From: JBGAPI01 sp044221335
Lineage (GTDB): Bacteria > Pseudomonadota > Gammaproteobacteria > Xanthomonadales > Ahniellaceae
Length of the DNA stretch: 64,000 bases
NCBI GenBank assembly: GCA_044221335.1
Contig: JBGAPI010000002.1
Span: 1-64,000 of the forward strand
Direction: 5' to 3'
In this document: positions 7,976 through 15,977 of the stretch, piece after piece
Layout of the letters: each line of letters begins with the position of its first letter
Numbering within the stretch: position 1 is the stretch's first letter
Notes under the pieces: generated by a model
Databases searched by the model: none
What the model saw: the letters and a program-made list of their open reading frames with translations, nothing else
What the model was told of the DNA's origin: nothing
Made by a program: the position numbers and the translations under genes

Positions 7976-8740
7976 TCAGGACTGCTCGCGGCGTTCCTCC
8001 GCCTCGGCGGCCATCCGCGCCGTCTCGCGGCGATTGCGGCGGCCGCGGGCGAGGAGGTTCAGCGCCTCCACGCCGGCGGAGAACGCCATGCCGAAGTACA
8101 GGTACCCGCGCGGGATGTGGAAGCTGAGCCCGTCGGCGATCAGGGCGATGCCGACCAGGATCAGGAAGGCCAGCGCCAGCATCTTCACCGTCGGGTGGCG
8201 GTCGATGAACTCGCCGATCGGATCGGACGCGAGCAGCATCACCAGCACCGAGACGATGATCGCCGCGACCATCACCGGGATCTGGTCGACCAGGCCGATC
8301 GCCGTGATCACCGAATCGAGCGAGAACACGATGTCGATGATCGCGATCTGGACGATCACCATCAGGAAGGCCGACGGTGCCCGGCCTTCGGTCTCGCCGC
8401 CGCCGTCGTTCTCGACGGCTTCGTGGATCTCCATCGTCCCCTTGATCAGCAGGAACAGGCCACCGCCGATCAGAACGAGGTCGCGGGCGGACAGCTCCTC
8501 GCCGTAGAGGGTGAGGAGCGGCGCGGTCATCCTCGCGAGGGTGGCGAGCGAGACCAGCAGCAGGATCCGGGTGATGCAGGCCAGCGCCAGGCCGAACTTG
8601 CGGGCCGAGGAACGTCGGTGCAGCGGCAGCCGGCTGACCGCGATCGAGATGAACACCAGGTTGTCGACGCCGAGGACGATCTCCAGGGTCGACAGGGTGA
8701 GGAGGGCGATCCAGACCTGGGTATCGAAGATCCACTGCAT
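7976..8740 (-). CDS. TerC-family integral membrane protein
   Basis: The product is a 254-residue inner-membrane protein of the TerC/YgjT family, with about seven helices. Two diagnostic acidic motifs are present: EIVLGVDNLVFIS in helix 1 and FSLDSVITAIG in the middle. In characterised relatives such acidic residues act in Mn2+ export or metallation of exoenzymes. Start and length are normal for the short, CBS-domain-free branch, and the tail after residue 225 is charged and cytoplasmic. It follows dgkA by 16 bases on the same strand and is likely cotranscribed with it. No yybP-ykoY manganese riboswitch is recognisable upstream. Confidence 0.9.
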   Translation of the reverse strand: MQWIFDTQVWIALLTLSTLEIVLGVDNLVFISIAVSRLPLHRRSSARKFGLALACITRILLLVSLATLARMTAPLLTLYGEELSARDLVLIGGGLFLLIKGTMEIHEAVENDGGGETEGRAPSAFLMVIVQIAIIDIVFSLDSVITAIGLVDQIPVMVAAIIVSVLVMLLASDPIGEFIDRHPTVKMLALAFLILVGIALIADGLSFHIPRGYLYFGMAFSAGVEALNLLARGRRNRRETARMAAEAEERREQS

Positions 8741-8756
8741 GGCGGCCGGCCTGTCC

Positions 8757-9140
8757 TCAGTGGATCCGCGGCCAGAGCACGATCAGCCAGCAGGCGACCA
8801 CGTTGACCATCAGCACGAACACCGCCGCGGAACCCATGTCCTTGACGGCGCCGGCGATGTCGTGGCGTTCCGGCCAGAGCTTGTCGACCAGCGCCTCGAG
8901 CCCCGAATTGACGATCTCCAGCGCCATCACCGGCAGCATGCAGCCGAACAGGATCGCGCGCTCGGCGGTGTCCTTTCCGACGTACAGCGCCAGCGGCGCC
9001 ATCAGCACGAACAGGTAGACCTCGAGGCGGAAGGAACTCTCGTGGCGGAAGGCCCAGGCCAGGCCCTTCATCGACCAGCGGAACGCGGCGTAGATCCGTT
9101 CCGGCCCGCGCGGGGCGAGGCCCTGCTTGCCGTCAGCCAT
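8757..9140 (-). CDS. dgkA: Diacylglycerol kinase, small prokaryotic type
   Basis: DgkA phosphorylates diacylglycerol to phosphatidic acid in the inner membrane, recycling the by-product of periplasmic glycan and osmoprotectant synthesis. The 127-residue product has three membrane helices and the family signature EIVNSGLEALVDKL, where the first Glu and the Asn-Ser pair are catalytic. The start at 9140 has GGGAG six bases upstream; a longer reading upstream lacks such a signal. It is the first gene of a probable pair with terC. The 357 bases before it contain palindromic element copy 3. Confidence 0.93.
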   Translation of the reverse strand: MADGKQGLAPRGPERIYAAFRWSMKGLAWAFRHESSFRLEVYLFVLMAPLALYVGKDTAERAILFGCMLPVMALEIVNSGLEALVDKLWPERHDIAGAVKDMGSAAVFVLMVNVVACWLIVLWPRIH

Positions 9141-9318
9141 GGGCCGCTCCCACCCGGAAGGTCGAAGTCGTCGCGCCGGCGCGGGGACCATCGATGGCAA
9201 ACGTCGGACACGCCAGGGGATTCGACATGAGTTCAGGGTGGGTCATCGTTACGGAATTGCAAGTATCGGCGAGGTGGCAAGAGCGCGCTTGTTGCGGTGT
9301 GGTTCAAGGGGGGAGTTC

Positions 9319-9433
9319 CCGTCATTGCGAGCGCAGCAAAGCAATCCAGTGCCGTTGCTTCTTGGGACGCCAGCGCAGGAGCCAGAGGCGCTGGGTTGCT
9401 TCGTCGTCGCTGCGCTCCTCCTCGCAATGACGG
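9319..9433. repeat. Palindromic intergenic element, copy 3 (long arm right)
   Basis: The element starts with the short arm CCGTCATTGCGAGCGCAG and ends with the long arm, which contains GTCGTCGCTGCGCTCC and CTCGCAATGACGG. The long arm therefore sits on the opposite side from copies 1 and 4. It lies between dgkA and the ETF-ubiquinone oxidoreductase gene. The rest of the 357-base spacer holds no gene that I can support. Confidence 0.85.
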
Positions 9434-9497
9434 ACGTCTTCTGCTGCCCTCGGCCCTCAGCCCAAAACGAAACAGGACCATCGAGCCGAACCCGACC

Positions 9498-11099
9498 TCA
9501 CAGGTTCTGATAGTTCGGCCCCGCCCCACCCTCCGGCGTCACCCAGTTGATGATCTGGTAGGGGTCCTTGATGTCGCAGGTCTTGCAGTGGACGCAGTTG
9601 GCGCTGTTGATCTGCAGGCGCTTCTTGCCGCCCTCGGCCTCGACCATCTCGTAGACCCCGGCCGGGCAGAATTTCGTGCAGGGGTTGCCGAATTCGACCG
9701 TGCACTTGTCGACGCAGACGCTGGTGTCGGCGACCTTCAGGTGCACCGGCTGGTCCTCGTCATGCTCGGTGGCGGCGAAGTAGACCGAGGCGAGGCGGTC
9801 GCGCGGCGGCAGGTCGCGCTCGACCCAGCCACGCTCCGGCGAGCGGTACTCCGACAGCCGCTCCAGCTGGGCGTAGTCGGGCTTGTTCTTCAGCGTCCAC
9901 GGGCTCATGCCGGCGGTGACGGTCTCCCAGCCGGCGTTGACGAGGCCGAACCACAGGCCCTTCTTGAACGCCGGCTTGATGTTGCGCACCTTCCTCAATT
10001 CCGCCACGACCGGGGAATTGCGCAGCGCGAAGTTGAAGCCGGTGATACCGCCGGTTGCCGCGATGTGCTCGGCGGCCAGCATGGCGGTGCGCATCGCCTG
10101 GTGGGTGCCCTTGATCTTCGGCACGTTCAAGGTACCGGCCGAGTCGCCGATCAGGATCGCTCCGGGCATCTCGACCTTGGGCAGCGACTGCCAGCCCCCG
10201 GTGACGATCGCCCGCGCGCCGCCGGAGACGATCTTGCCGCCGTCCAGCAGCGGCTTGATCTTCGGGTGGTGCTTCAACTGCTGGAAGGCGTCGAACGGCG
10301 AGAAACGCGGATCGCGGTAGTCGAGGCCGGCGACGAAGCCGATCGCCAGGCGGTCGTCGGCGAGGTGGTAGATGAAGCTGCCGCCGTAGGTGCCGGTGTC
10401 GAGCGGCCAGCCCAGCGTGTGGGTGATGGTGCCGGGCCTGCCCTTGCCGGGTGCCAGCTGCCACAGCTCCTTGATGCCGATGCTGTAGGTCTGCGGGTCG
10501 GAATCGGCGTCGAGCTTGAACTTCGCGATCAGCTGCTTCGACAGGTGCCCGCGGCAGCCCTCGGCCAGCACGGTGATCGGCGCCTTGATGTCGACGCCCT
10601 GGGTGTAGCTCGGCTTGTGTTCGCCGTTCTTGCCGATGCCCATGTCGCCGATCCGGACGCCGGCGACCGCGCCGTCCTCGCCATAGACCGGCTCGGCGGC
10701 GGCGAAGCCGGGGAAGATCTCGACCCCGAGCGCTTCGGCCTGCGGCGCCAGCCAGGCGCAGAGCGCGCCGAGCGACATGATGAAGTTGCCGGCGTTGTGC
10801 ATCTGCGGCGGGGTGGGCAGCTTGTAGCCCTTGTCCCGGGTCAGGAACAGGAACTCGTCGCTGCCGGCCGCCAGGCATTGCGGCGGCGGGTTGTCGCGCC
10901 ACCCCGGCAGCAGGGCATCGAGCGGCTGTGGTTCGATCACCGCGCCGGACAGCACCTGGGCGCCGATGGTGGACGCCTTCTCGATCACGCAGATGCGCAG
11001 GTCGGCCTTCAGCTGCTTCATCCGGATGGCGAAGGCGAGCCCCGCCGGCCCGGCGCCGACCACCACGATGTCGTACTCCATCACCTCGCGTTCGCTCAT
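9498..11099 (-). CDS. etfD: Electron transfer flavoprotein-ubiquinone oxidoreductase
   Basis: ETF-QO takes electrons from reduced electron transfer flavoprotein and passes them to ubiquinone at the inner membrane, linking fatty-acid and amino-acid oxidation to respiration. The 533-residue protein starts with the FAD dinucleotide-binding motif VVGAGPAGLAFA. The middle holds the quinone and membrane-contact region. The C-terminus carries the 4Fe-4S cluster Cys ligands in CVDKCTVEFGNPCTKFCPAG and in NCVHCKTCDIKDP. AGGGG lies before the ATG. Its partner genes etfAB are not in the window. The divergent neighbour is an amidase, so the gene is probably transcribed alone. Confidence 0.96.
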   Translation of the reverse strand: MSEREVMEYDIVVVGAGPAGLAFAIRMKQLKADLRICVIEKASTIGAQVLSGAVIEPQPLDALLPGWRDNPPPQCLAAGSDEFLFLTRDKGYKLPTPPQMHNAGNFIMSLGALCAWLAPQAEALGVEIFPGFAAAEPVYGEDGAVAGVRIGDMGIGKNGEHKPSYTQGVDIKAPITVLAEGCRGHLSKQLIAKFKLDADSDPQTYSIGIKELWQLAPGKGRPGTITHTLGWPLDTGTYGGSFIYHLADDRLAIGFVAGLDYRDPRFSPFDAFQQLKHHPKIKPLLDGGKIVSGGARAIVTGGWQSLPKVEMPGAILIGDSAGTLNVPKIKGTHQAMRTAMLAAEHIAATGGITGFNFALRNSPVVAELRKVRNIKPAFKKGLWFGLVNAGWETVTAGMSPWTLKNKPDYAQLERLSEYRSPERGWVERDLPPRDRLASVYFAATEHDEDQPVHLKVADTSVCVDKCTVEFGNPCTKFCPAGVYEMVEAEGGKKRLQINSANCVHCKTCDIKDPYQIINWVTPEGGAGPNYQNL

Positions 11100-11215
11100 C
11101 GGGGTCCCCTGTCGGATGGCAGCTCGTTCGAGGCCGGATTATTGAGGGCACCGGGGTTGCGAGCAATCCGGAATGCCCGGAACTGCGGCCGCGGCGGCAC
11201 GGGCATAATCGGCCG

Positions 11216-12130
11216 ATGCCGCCCGTCGCCCTCTCGCGCCGCCGATTCCTCGCCCGCGCCGCCGTGCTGCCGTTCGGTGCCCTGGCCGGCTGCAGGGCGT
11301 TGCCGCTGGTCGATCGACCGTCCGCCAACCAGGACCAGCGGGTGCGCTTCCTGGTGCTGCATTTCACCGACGGCGACTTCGGCCATTCGCTGGAACTGCT
11401 GACCCGGCCGTCCGAGCGCCCGGTCAGCGCGCACTACCTCGTCTCGCGCGCCGGCGACGACGGCCGCTCCGGACCGGCCGTATTCCGGCTGGTCGACGAG
11501 GCGCGGCGCGCCTGGCACGCCGGTCCCAGCCGCTGGCAGGGCCGCAACAACCTCAACGACAGCTCGATCGGGATCGAAATCGTCTACACCCCCGACTGCC
11601 GCGAGCGCGACCCCGAGCACCCCGCCTCGGGCGATGCCGGCTGCGACTACCCGGACTACCCGCCGGACCAGATCGCGCTGGTCCGACGTCTGTGCAGCGA
11701 CATCCTGTCCCGCCATCCCGAGATCGAGCCGTCGCGGGTGGTCGGCCACGCCGACATCCAGCCGGAGCGCAAGCCGGATCCCGGCCCGCGCTTCCCCTGG
11801 CGCGCCTTCGCCGAGACCGGCATCGGCGCCTGGCCGCGCGACGCCGACGTCGCCCGCTGGCGCCGTCATCGGGCGGACCGCGCGCCCGACCTCGCCCTGC
11901 TGCACGAGGCCCTGGCGGCCTACGGCTACGGCCTCGACGCGATCGGCGTCGCCGACCAGCGCAGCCGCGACGTGCTGTGGGCCTTCCAGACCCACTTCCT
12001 GCCGGAGCGGCGCAGTGGCGTCGTCGACGCGGAGTCGGTCGCGGTGGCGCTGGCGCTGGTGGAGCGGTTCCGGCCGGGGGAGTGGCGGGGGTTGGTGGAG
12101 AGGCGGGAAGAGTTGAGGGCTGGGGGCTGA
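11216..12130 (+). CDS. N-acetylmuramoyl-L-alanine amidase, Tat-type lipoprotein
   Basis: The 304-residue product is an Amidase_2/PGRP-fold zinc enzyme that cuts the bond between N-acetylmuramic acid and L-Ala, resembling AmiD/AmpD. The N-terminus combines a Tat motif SRRRFLARA with a lipobox LAGC at about residues 24-27, so it should be exported folded and lipid-anchored. Zinc ligands are His in VLHFTD near residue 44 and the His and Asp of VVGHADIQPERKPDPGP. The region from about residue 220 is helical and resembles the C-terminal cell-wall-binding part of AmiD. A likely role is recycling of muropeptides at the outer membrane. Palindromic element copy 4 follows it. Confidence 0.9.
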   Translation: MPPVALSRRRFLARAAVLPFGALAGCRALPLVDRPSANQDQRVRFLVLHFTDGDFGHSLELLTRPSERPVSAHYLVSRAGDDGRSGPAVFRLVDEARRAWHAGPSRWQGRNNLNDSSIGIEIVYTPDCRERDPEHPASGDAGCDYPDYPPDQIALVRRLCSDILSRHPEIEPSRVVGHADIQPERKPDPGPRFPWRAFAETGIGAWPRDADVARWRRHRADRAPDLALLHEALAAYGYGLDAIGVADQRSRDVLWAFQTHFLPERRSGVVDAESVAVALALVERFRPGEWRGLVERREELRAGG

Positions 12131-12203
12131 AACTTGCGCTGGGGCTTCCGTGTCCAGCTCGATTCCTTCGTTGGCATTCAGGTCTTTGGGCGGAGGAAAT
12201 GAC

Positions 12204-12319
12204 TCCGTCATTGCGAGGAGGAGCGCAGCGACGACGAAGCAACCCAGCGACTTGCGCTCCCGCTTCGACGCGCGAAACGACGACGGCGCTGGATTGCTGC
12301 GCTGCGCTCGCAATGACGG
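12204..12319. repeat. Palindromic intergenic element, copy 4 (long arm left)
   Basis: One of the best conserved copies. The long arm reads CCGTCATTGCGAGGAGGAGC then GCAGCGACGACGAAGCAACC, and the short arm ends GCTGCGCTCGCAATGACGG. Orientation matches copy 1. It lies in the 360-base spacer between the amidase and the REC-PAS-GGDEF-EAL gene. The remainder of that spacer (12131-12203 and 12320-12490) shows no gene. Confidence 0.87.
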
Positions 12320-12490
12320 GCGTTCGAGCCTTCGGACGACGACCGTCGCCACCCACCGACGTCGAGCCGCCCCGCCTTGCCGAACGCCGGGTCGTTTCGG
12401 CCCCCTGCCCTCGTCCCAGTGCCCTGCGCTCCTTGCCAATCCCCGCCCCCACCCACAGAATCGCCGTCCCATTCGGTCCCAGAGCGCGTC

Positions 12491-15052
12491 ATGGCGGGCA
12501 TCCTGGTCGTTGAGCGGTCGACGACGTTGCTGCACCTGTTGAACCGCACGCTCACGGCAGCGCCGCAGCTCGGAGCCTGGGTGGAGGTGCCGTCCTACGG
12601 CGACGGGCTCGAGCAGCTGAAGCAGGCCGATCGCGCCGACCAGCGCTATCGCGTCGTGCTGCTCGGCGCGCCGGCGCGCTTCACCCGCGAGTTCTCCGAC
12701 CTCGTTGCCTACCTGACCGCCCCGCGCGAGACGCCGCTGCCGGTGATCGTGCTCGCGCACGAGAAGACGAGCGAGATCGCCGCGTTCACCGACCGCCGCG
12801 CCGAGGTGCTGTTCCTGCCCTGGTCGCAGTTCAACCGGATCCCGCAGGCGATCCGCCAGCTGGCGCCGGGCATCGAGATGGCGAGCGAGAAGGCGCCGTC
12901 GCGGGTGCCGCGCTCCGAGGTCCGCGTGCTGTTCGTCGACGACTCGGCAAGCGTGCGGATGGCGTATCACAACCTGCTCGAGCGCAACGGCTACCCGACC
13001 GACGTCGCGCCCTCGATCGCCGAGGGCTACATGCGGGCGAAGGACGGGGCCTACGACCTCGCGGTGATCGACTACTTCCTTACCGACGGCGAGGGCGACG
13101 AGCTCTGCCGCAAGCTGCGCGACACCCCGGCGGCGGCGCACACCATGCTCGCCATCATCACCGGCACCTATCGCGAGGAGGTGATCAAGAGCTGCCTCGA
13201 CGCCGGCGCGGTGGAGTGCATGTTCAAGAACGAGGCCACCGAGCTGTTCCTGGCGCGGGTCGGTTCGCTGGCGCGGCAGATCGTGATGCAGAAGAAGGTC
13301 GCCGAGGAGAAGCAGCGTCTCGATGGGATCCTCGGATCGGTCGGCGACGGCGTCTATGGCGTGAACTCGGAAGGCGTGGTCACCTTCGTCAACCCGATGG
13401 CGCTGCAGCTGCTCGGCTTCGACGAGGACTCGCAGATGGTGGGCCGCGTCGCCCACAGCCTGTTCCACCACCTCGCCGAGGACGGGCGCCGGATCGAGCC
13501 GGCGGAGTCGCGGCTGTCGCGCGCCTACGACACCGGCGACGCGGTGTCCAACTTCGAGACCGTGTTCGTGCACCGCCACGACGGCCTGCTGCCGGTCGAA
13601 TGCGCGCTGACCCCGCTCGACATCGGCGGCAAGCGCGAGGGCGCGGTGGTGGTGTTCCGCGACATCTCCGAGCGCAAGAGCACCGACCGCCTGCGCTGGG
13701 AGTTTTCCCACGACACCCTGACCGGACTGTTCAACGCGCGCCACTTCAACCAGCAGCTGGCGATGGAAGTGCTGCGCCGGCGCGAGCACGGCGGCTACGC
13801 GGCCCTGCTCTACCTCGACATCGACCGCTACACCCACATCTTCGACATCGGCGGCCAGGTCGTCGCCGAGCAGCTCCTGATCGACATCGGCCAGCAGCTG
13901 CGCCGGCGGCTTCGCGAGGGCGACGTGCTGTGCCGGCTGGAGGGGGATCGTCTCGGCCTGCTGCTGACCTCGGTGCAGCTCGACAATCTCTTCACCGTCG
14001 CCGACGGCTTCCGCGAGCTGGCGCGCTCCTGCCACTACATGGCGCACGGCGTGCGCCGACCGGCCAGCCTGTCGGTCGGCGTGGCGGTGCTGTCGCGCGA
14101 CACGCCCTCCGCCGAGTACGCGCTCGACCGCGCCCGCGGTGCCTGCGGCGAAGCCAAGCGGCGCGGCCGCGACCAGACCCAGATCTACGTCGGCGAGCAC
14201 GAGCGGCGCGTCGCCCGCGAGCTCGAGGCGGGCTGGTCGGAGCGCTTCCGCCGCGCGATCGAGGAGGACCGCTTCCAGCTCTTCGTGCAGCCGATCGTTC
14301 CGGTCGCCGCGCTGCCGACGGCTGAGTCCGAGATAGCGGAGCGCGACGGCTGGCGGCTCAACGGCAGCCCCGGCCAGCACGGCTACCTGTTCGAGCTGCT
14401 GGTCCGGATGGTCGACGCCAACGGCGAACTGATCTCGCCGTCGGTGTTCGTGCCGCTGGCCGAGCGGATCGGCTGGATGCCGAAGATCGACCTGTGGATC
14501 GTCACCCGTGCGCTGCGCCACCTCGCCACGCTGCGGCCCTACGCCGGTCGGGTCGCGTTCAACCTCAACCTGTCCAACCAGACGCTGTCCGACCCGGAGA
14601 CGCTGAAGATGGTGGCCGACGCGGTCCGCACCGCGCAGGTCGCGCCGGGGCAGATCGTGTTCGAGATCACCGAGACCTCGGAGATGGGCAACGTGCAGGA
14701 CGCGCGCCGCTTCGTGCAGGCGATGAAGGCGCTGGGCTGCCGCTTCGCGCTCGACGACTTCGGCACCGGCTTCTCCTCGCTCACGCACCTGCGCCACCTG
14801 CCGGTGGACTTCGTCAAGATCGAGGGCAGCTTCGTCGAGGGTCTCGCCGGCAGCGATGCCGATTTCACCATGGTCAACTCGATCGCCCAGCTGGCGCGCT
14901 CGCTGAAGCTGAAGGTGATCGCGGAGCACGTCGACAGCTATGCGACGCTGTCGCGGGTGCGCGAAGCCGACATCGACTACGTCCAGGGCAATTTCCTCGG
15001 CGCGCCGCGGGCGCTCGCCGGCCTCGATTTCGCCGCGGTGCTGCCGGCGTAG
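12491..15052 (+). CDS. REC-PAS-GGDEF-EAL cyclic-di-GMP signalling protein
   Basis: The product is 853 residues, cytosolic. Residues 1-135 resemble a receiver domain without the acidic pocket. Residues 143-262 are a true receiver with the Asp pair in LFVDDSAS and probable phosphoacceptor Asp194 in VIDYF. A PAS domain follows at about 275-395, a GGDEF-like domain at 400-560 and an EAL domain at 590-845. The GGDEF site reads EGDRL, so diguanylate cyclase activity is unlikely. The EAL domain keeps ELLVR, NLNLSN, ITET and DDFGTG, but the EGVE loop is EHVD. This plan matches FimX/Filp-type effectors that bind c-di-GMP in xanthomonads and control type IV pili; weak phosphodiesterase activity is also possible. 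Confidence 0.88.
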   Translation: MAGILVVERSTTLLHLLNRTLTAAPQLGAWVEVPSYGDGLEQLKQADRADQRYRVVLLGAPARFTREFSDLVAYLTAPRETPLPVIVLAHEKTSEIAAFTDRRAEVLFLPWSQFNRIPQAIRQLAPGIEMASEKAPSRVPRSEVRVLFVDDSASVRMAYHNLLERNGYPTDVAPSIAEGYMRAKDGAYDLAVIDYFLTDGEGDELCRKLRDTPAAAHTMLAIITGTYREEVIKSCLDAGAVECMFKNEATELFLARVGSLARQIVMQKKVAEEKQRLDGILGSVGDGVYGVNSEGVVTFVNPMALQLLGFDEDSQMVGRVAHSLFHHLAEDGRRIEPAESRLSRAYDTGDAVSNFETVFVHRHDGLLPVECALTPLDIGGKREGAVVVFRDISERKSTDRLRWEFSHDTLTGLFNARHFNQQLAMEVLRRREHGGYAALLYLDIDRYTHIFDIGGQVVAEQLLIDIGQQLRRRLREGDVLCRLEGDRLGLLLTSVQLDNLFTVADGFRELARSCHYMAHGVRRPASLSVGVAVLSRDTPSAEYALDRARGACGEAKRRGRDQTQIYVGEHERRVARELEAGWSERFRRAIEEDRFQLFVQPIVPVAALPTAESEIAERDGWRLNGSPGQHGYLFELLVRMVDANGELISPSVFVPLAERIGWMPKIDLWIVTRALRHLATLRPYAGRVAFNLNLSNQTLSDPETLKMVADAVRTAQVAPGQIVFEITETSEMGNVQDARRFVQAMKALGCRFALDDFGTGFSSLTHLRHLPVDFVKIEGSFVEGLAGSDADFTMVNSIAQLARSLKLKVIAEHVDSYATLSRVREADIDYVQGNFLGAPRALAGLDFAAVLPA

Positions 15053-15112
15053 GGCGGGCACTGCCCGCCATCGCCACAACGTCTCGCCAATGGCGGGCGG
15101 TGCCCGCCCTAC
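15049..15112. repeat. GTAGGGCG-type palindromic element overlapping a stop codon
   Basis: Two 22-base arms at 15049-15070 and 15091-15112 are inverted copies matching at 21 of 22 positions. Each arm is itself a GGGCGGGC/GCCCGCC hairpin. The TAG within the first GTAGGG is the stop codon (15050-15052) of the upstream signalling gene. The element fills the gap to rsmG and may act as a terminator or mRNA-end stabiliser. Relatives occur at 24611 and 54879 in the same relation to a stop codon. Confidence 0.75.
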
Positions 15113-15135
15113 ACCGCGCCTCGGACGCGCCTCGC

Positions 15136-15810
15136 ATGACCACCATCCGCGATCAACGCCTCGCTGCCATCGCTACCGCGATCGGCCTCGCGCTGGACCC
15201 CCGGGCGCTCGACCGCCTCGGCGCCTACCTCGACCTGCTCGCCCGCTGGAACCAGGCCTACAACCTGACCGCGGTGCGCGATCCCGACGAGATGATCGAC
15301 CGGCACATCGCCGATTGCCTGGCGATCGTGCCACACCTGCCGGCGGGCGCGCTGGCGGACCTCGGCAGCGGCGCCGGGCTGCCCGGCCTGGTGGTGGCGA
15401 TCGCGGAGCCGGCGCGGCCGGTGTTCCTGGTCGAGTCCAACGGCAAGAAGGCCCGCTTCCTGCGCGAGGCGAAGCGCTCTCTGGGCCTCACCGCCGTCAC
15501 CGTGGTCGAAGCCCGGGCGGAGGCGCCGCACCCGGCACAACCGGTTCCCGTCGTCACCGCCCGCGCGCTGGCCGAACTGGCCGAGCTGGCGCGGCTCGCC
15601 ACCCCCTGGCTCGGCCGCGACGGCGTGCTGCTGGCGATGAAGTCGAAGGCGGCGGGAACCGAGCTCGAGGCCCTGCCGCCGCCGTTCGTGCTGGAGCGGG
15701 TGATCGACCTCGCCGTGCCGGGGCTCGCCGCCGAGAGAAACCTCGTCGTGCTGCGCCGTGTGCCGCCCACGGGCGAGGGGTCGCCCGACACCAAGGCCGC
15801 GTCGGGATGA
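15136..15810 (+). CDS. rsmG: 16S rRNA (guanine527-N7)-methyltransferase
   Basis: RsmG (GidB) transfers a methyl group from S-adenosylmethionine to N7 of G527 in 16S rRNA. The 224-residue protein shows the lead-in NLTAVRDPDEMIDRHIADCL, the SAM-binding loop ADLGSGAGLPGL and the segment VTARALAELAELA, all diagnostic. It is slightly longer than the usual 205-210 residues because of a disordered C-terminal tail. In many bacteria rsmG sits by mnmG and parAB at the origin; here it stands about 32 kb away with unrelated neighbours. Loss of this gene gives low-level streptomycin resistance in other species. Confidence 0.93.
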   Translation: MTTIRDQRLAAIATAIGLALDPRALDRLGAYLDLLARWNQAYNLTAVRDPDEMIDRHIADCLAIVPHLPAGALADLGSGAGLPGLVVAIAEPARPVFLVESNGKKARFLREAKRSLGLTAVTVVEARAEAPHPAQPVPVVTARALAELAELARLATPWLGRDGVLLAMKSKAAGTELEALPPPFVLERVIDLAVPGLAAERNLVVLRRVPPTGEGSPDTKAASG

Positions 15811-15977
15811 GCGAGCGGTAGGAATTTCGTCAGCCCGGCCTTAACCGGGAACTCCGAGGCAAGTCGTAGTATTGCTTCTGGCGACAGGCGACGCTTCGGT
15901 CGGACGGGCGGACGTCGTTTTCATTTTCGATCCGGTGCGCCGCGCGGCGCGCCGCAACACGCGTCAGGAGAGTTGCG

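Noticed and set aside
11096..15079. A minus-strand open frame of over 1300 codons opposite the amidase and c-di-GMP genes
   Set aside because: It spans two well-supported plus-strand genes and an intergenic repeat, with no protein-family resemblance; it is an antisense shadow.
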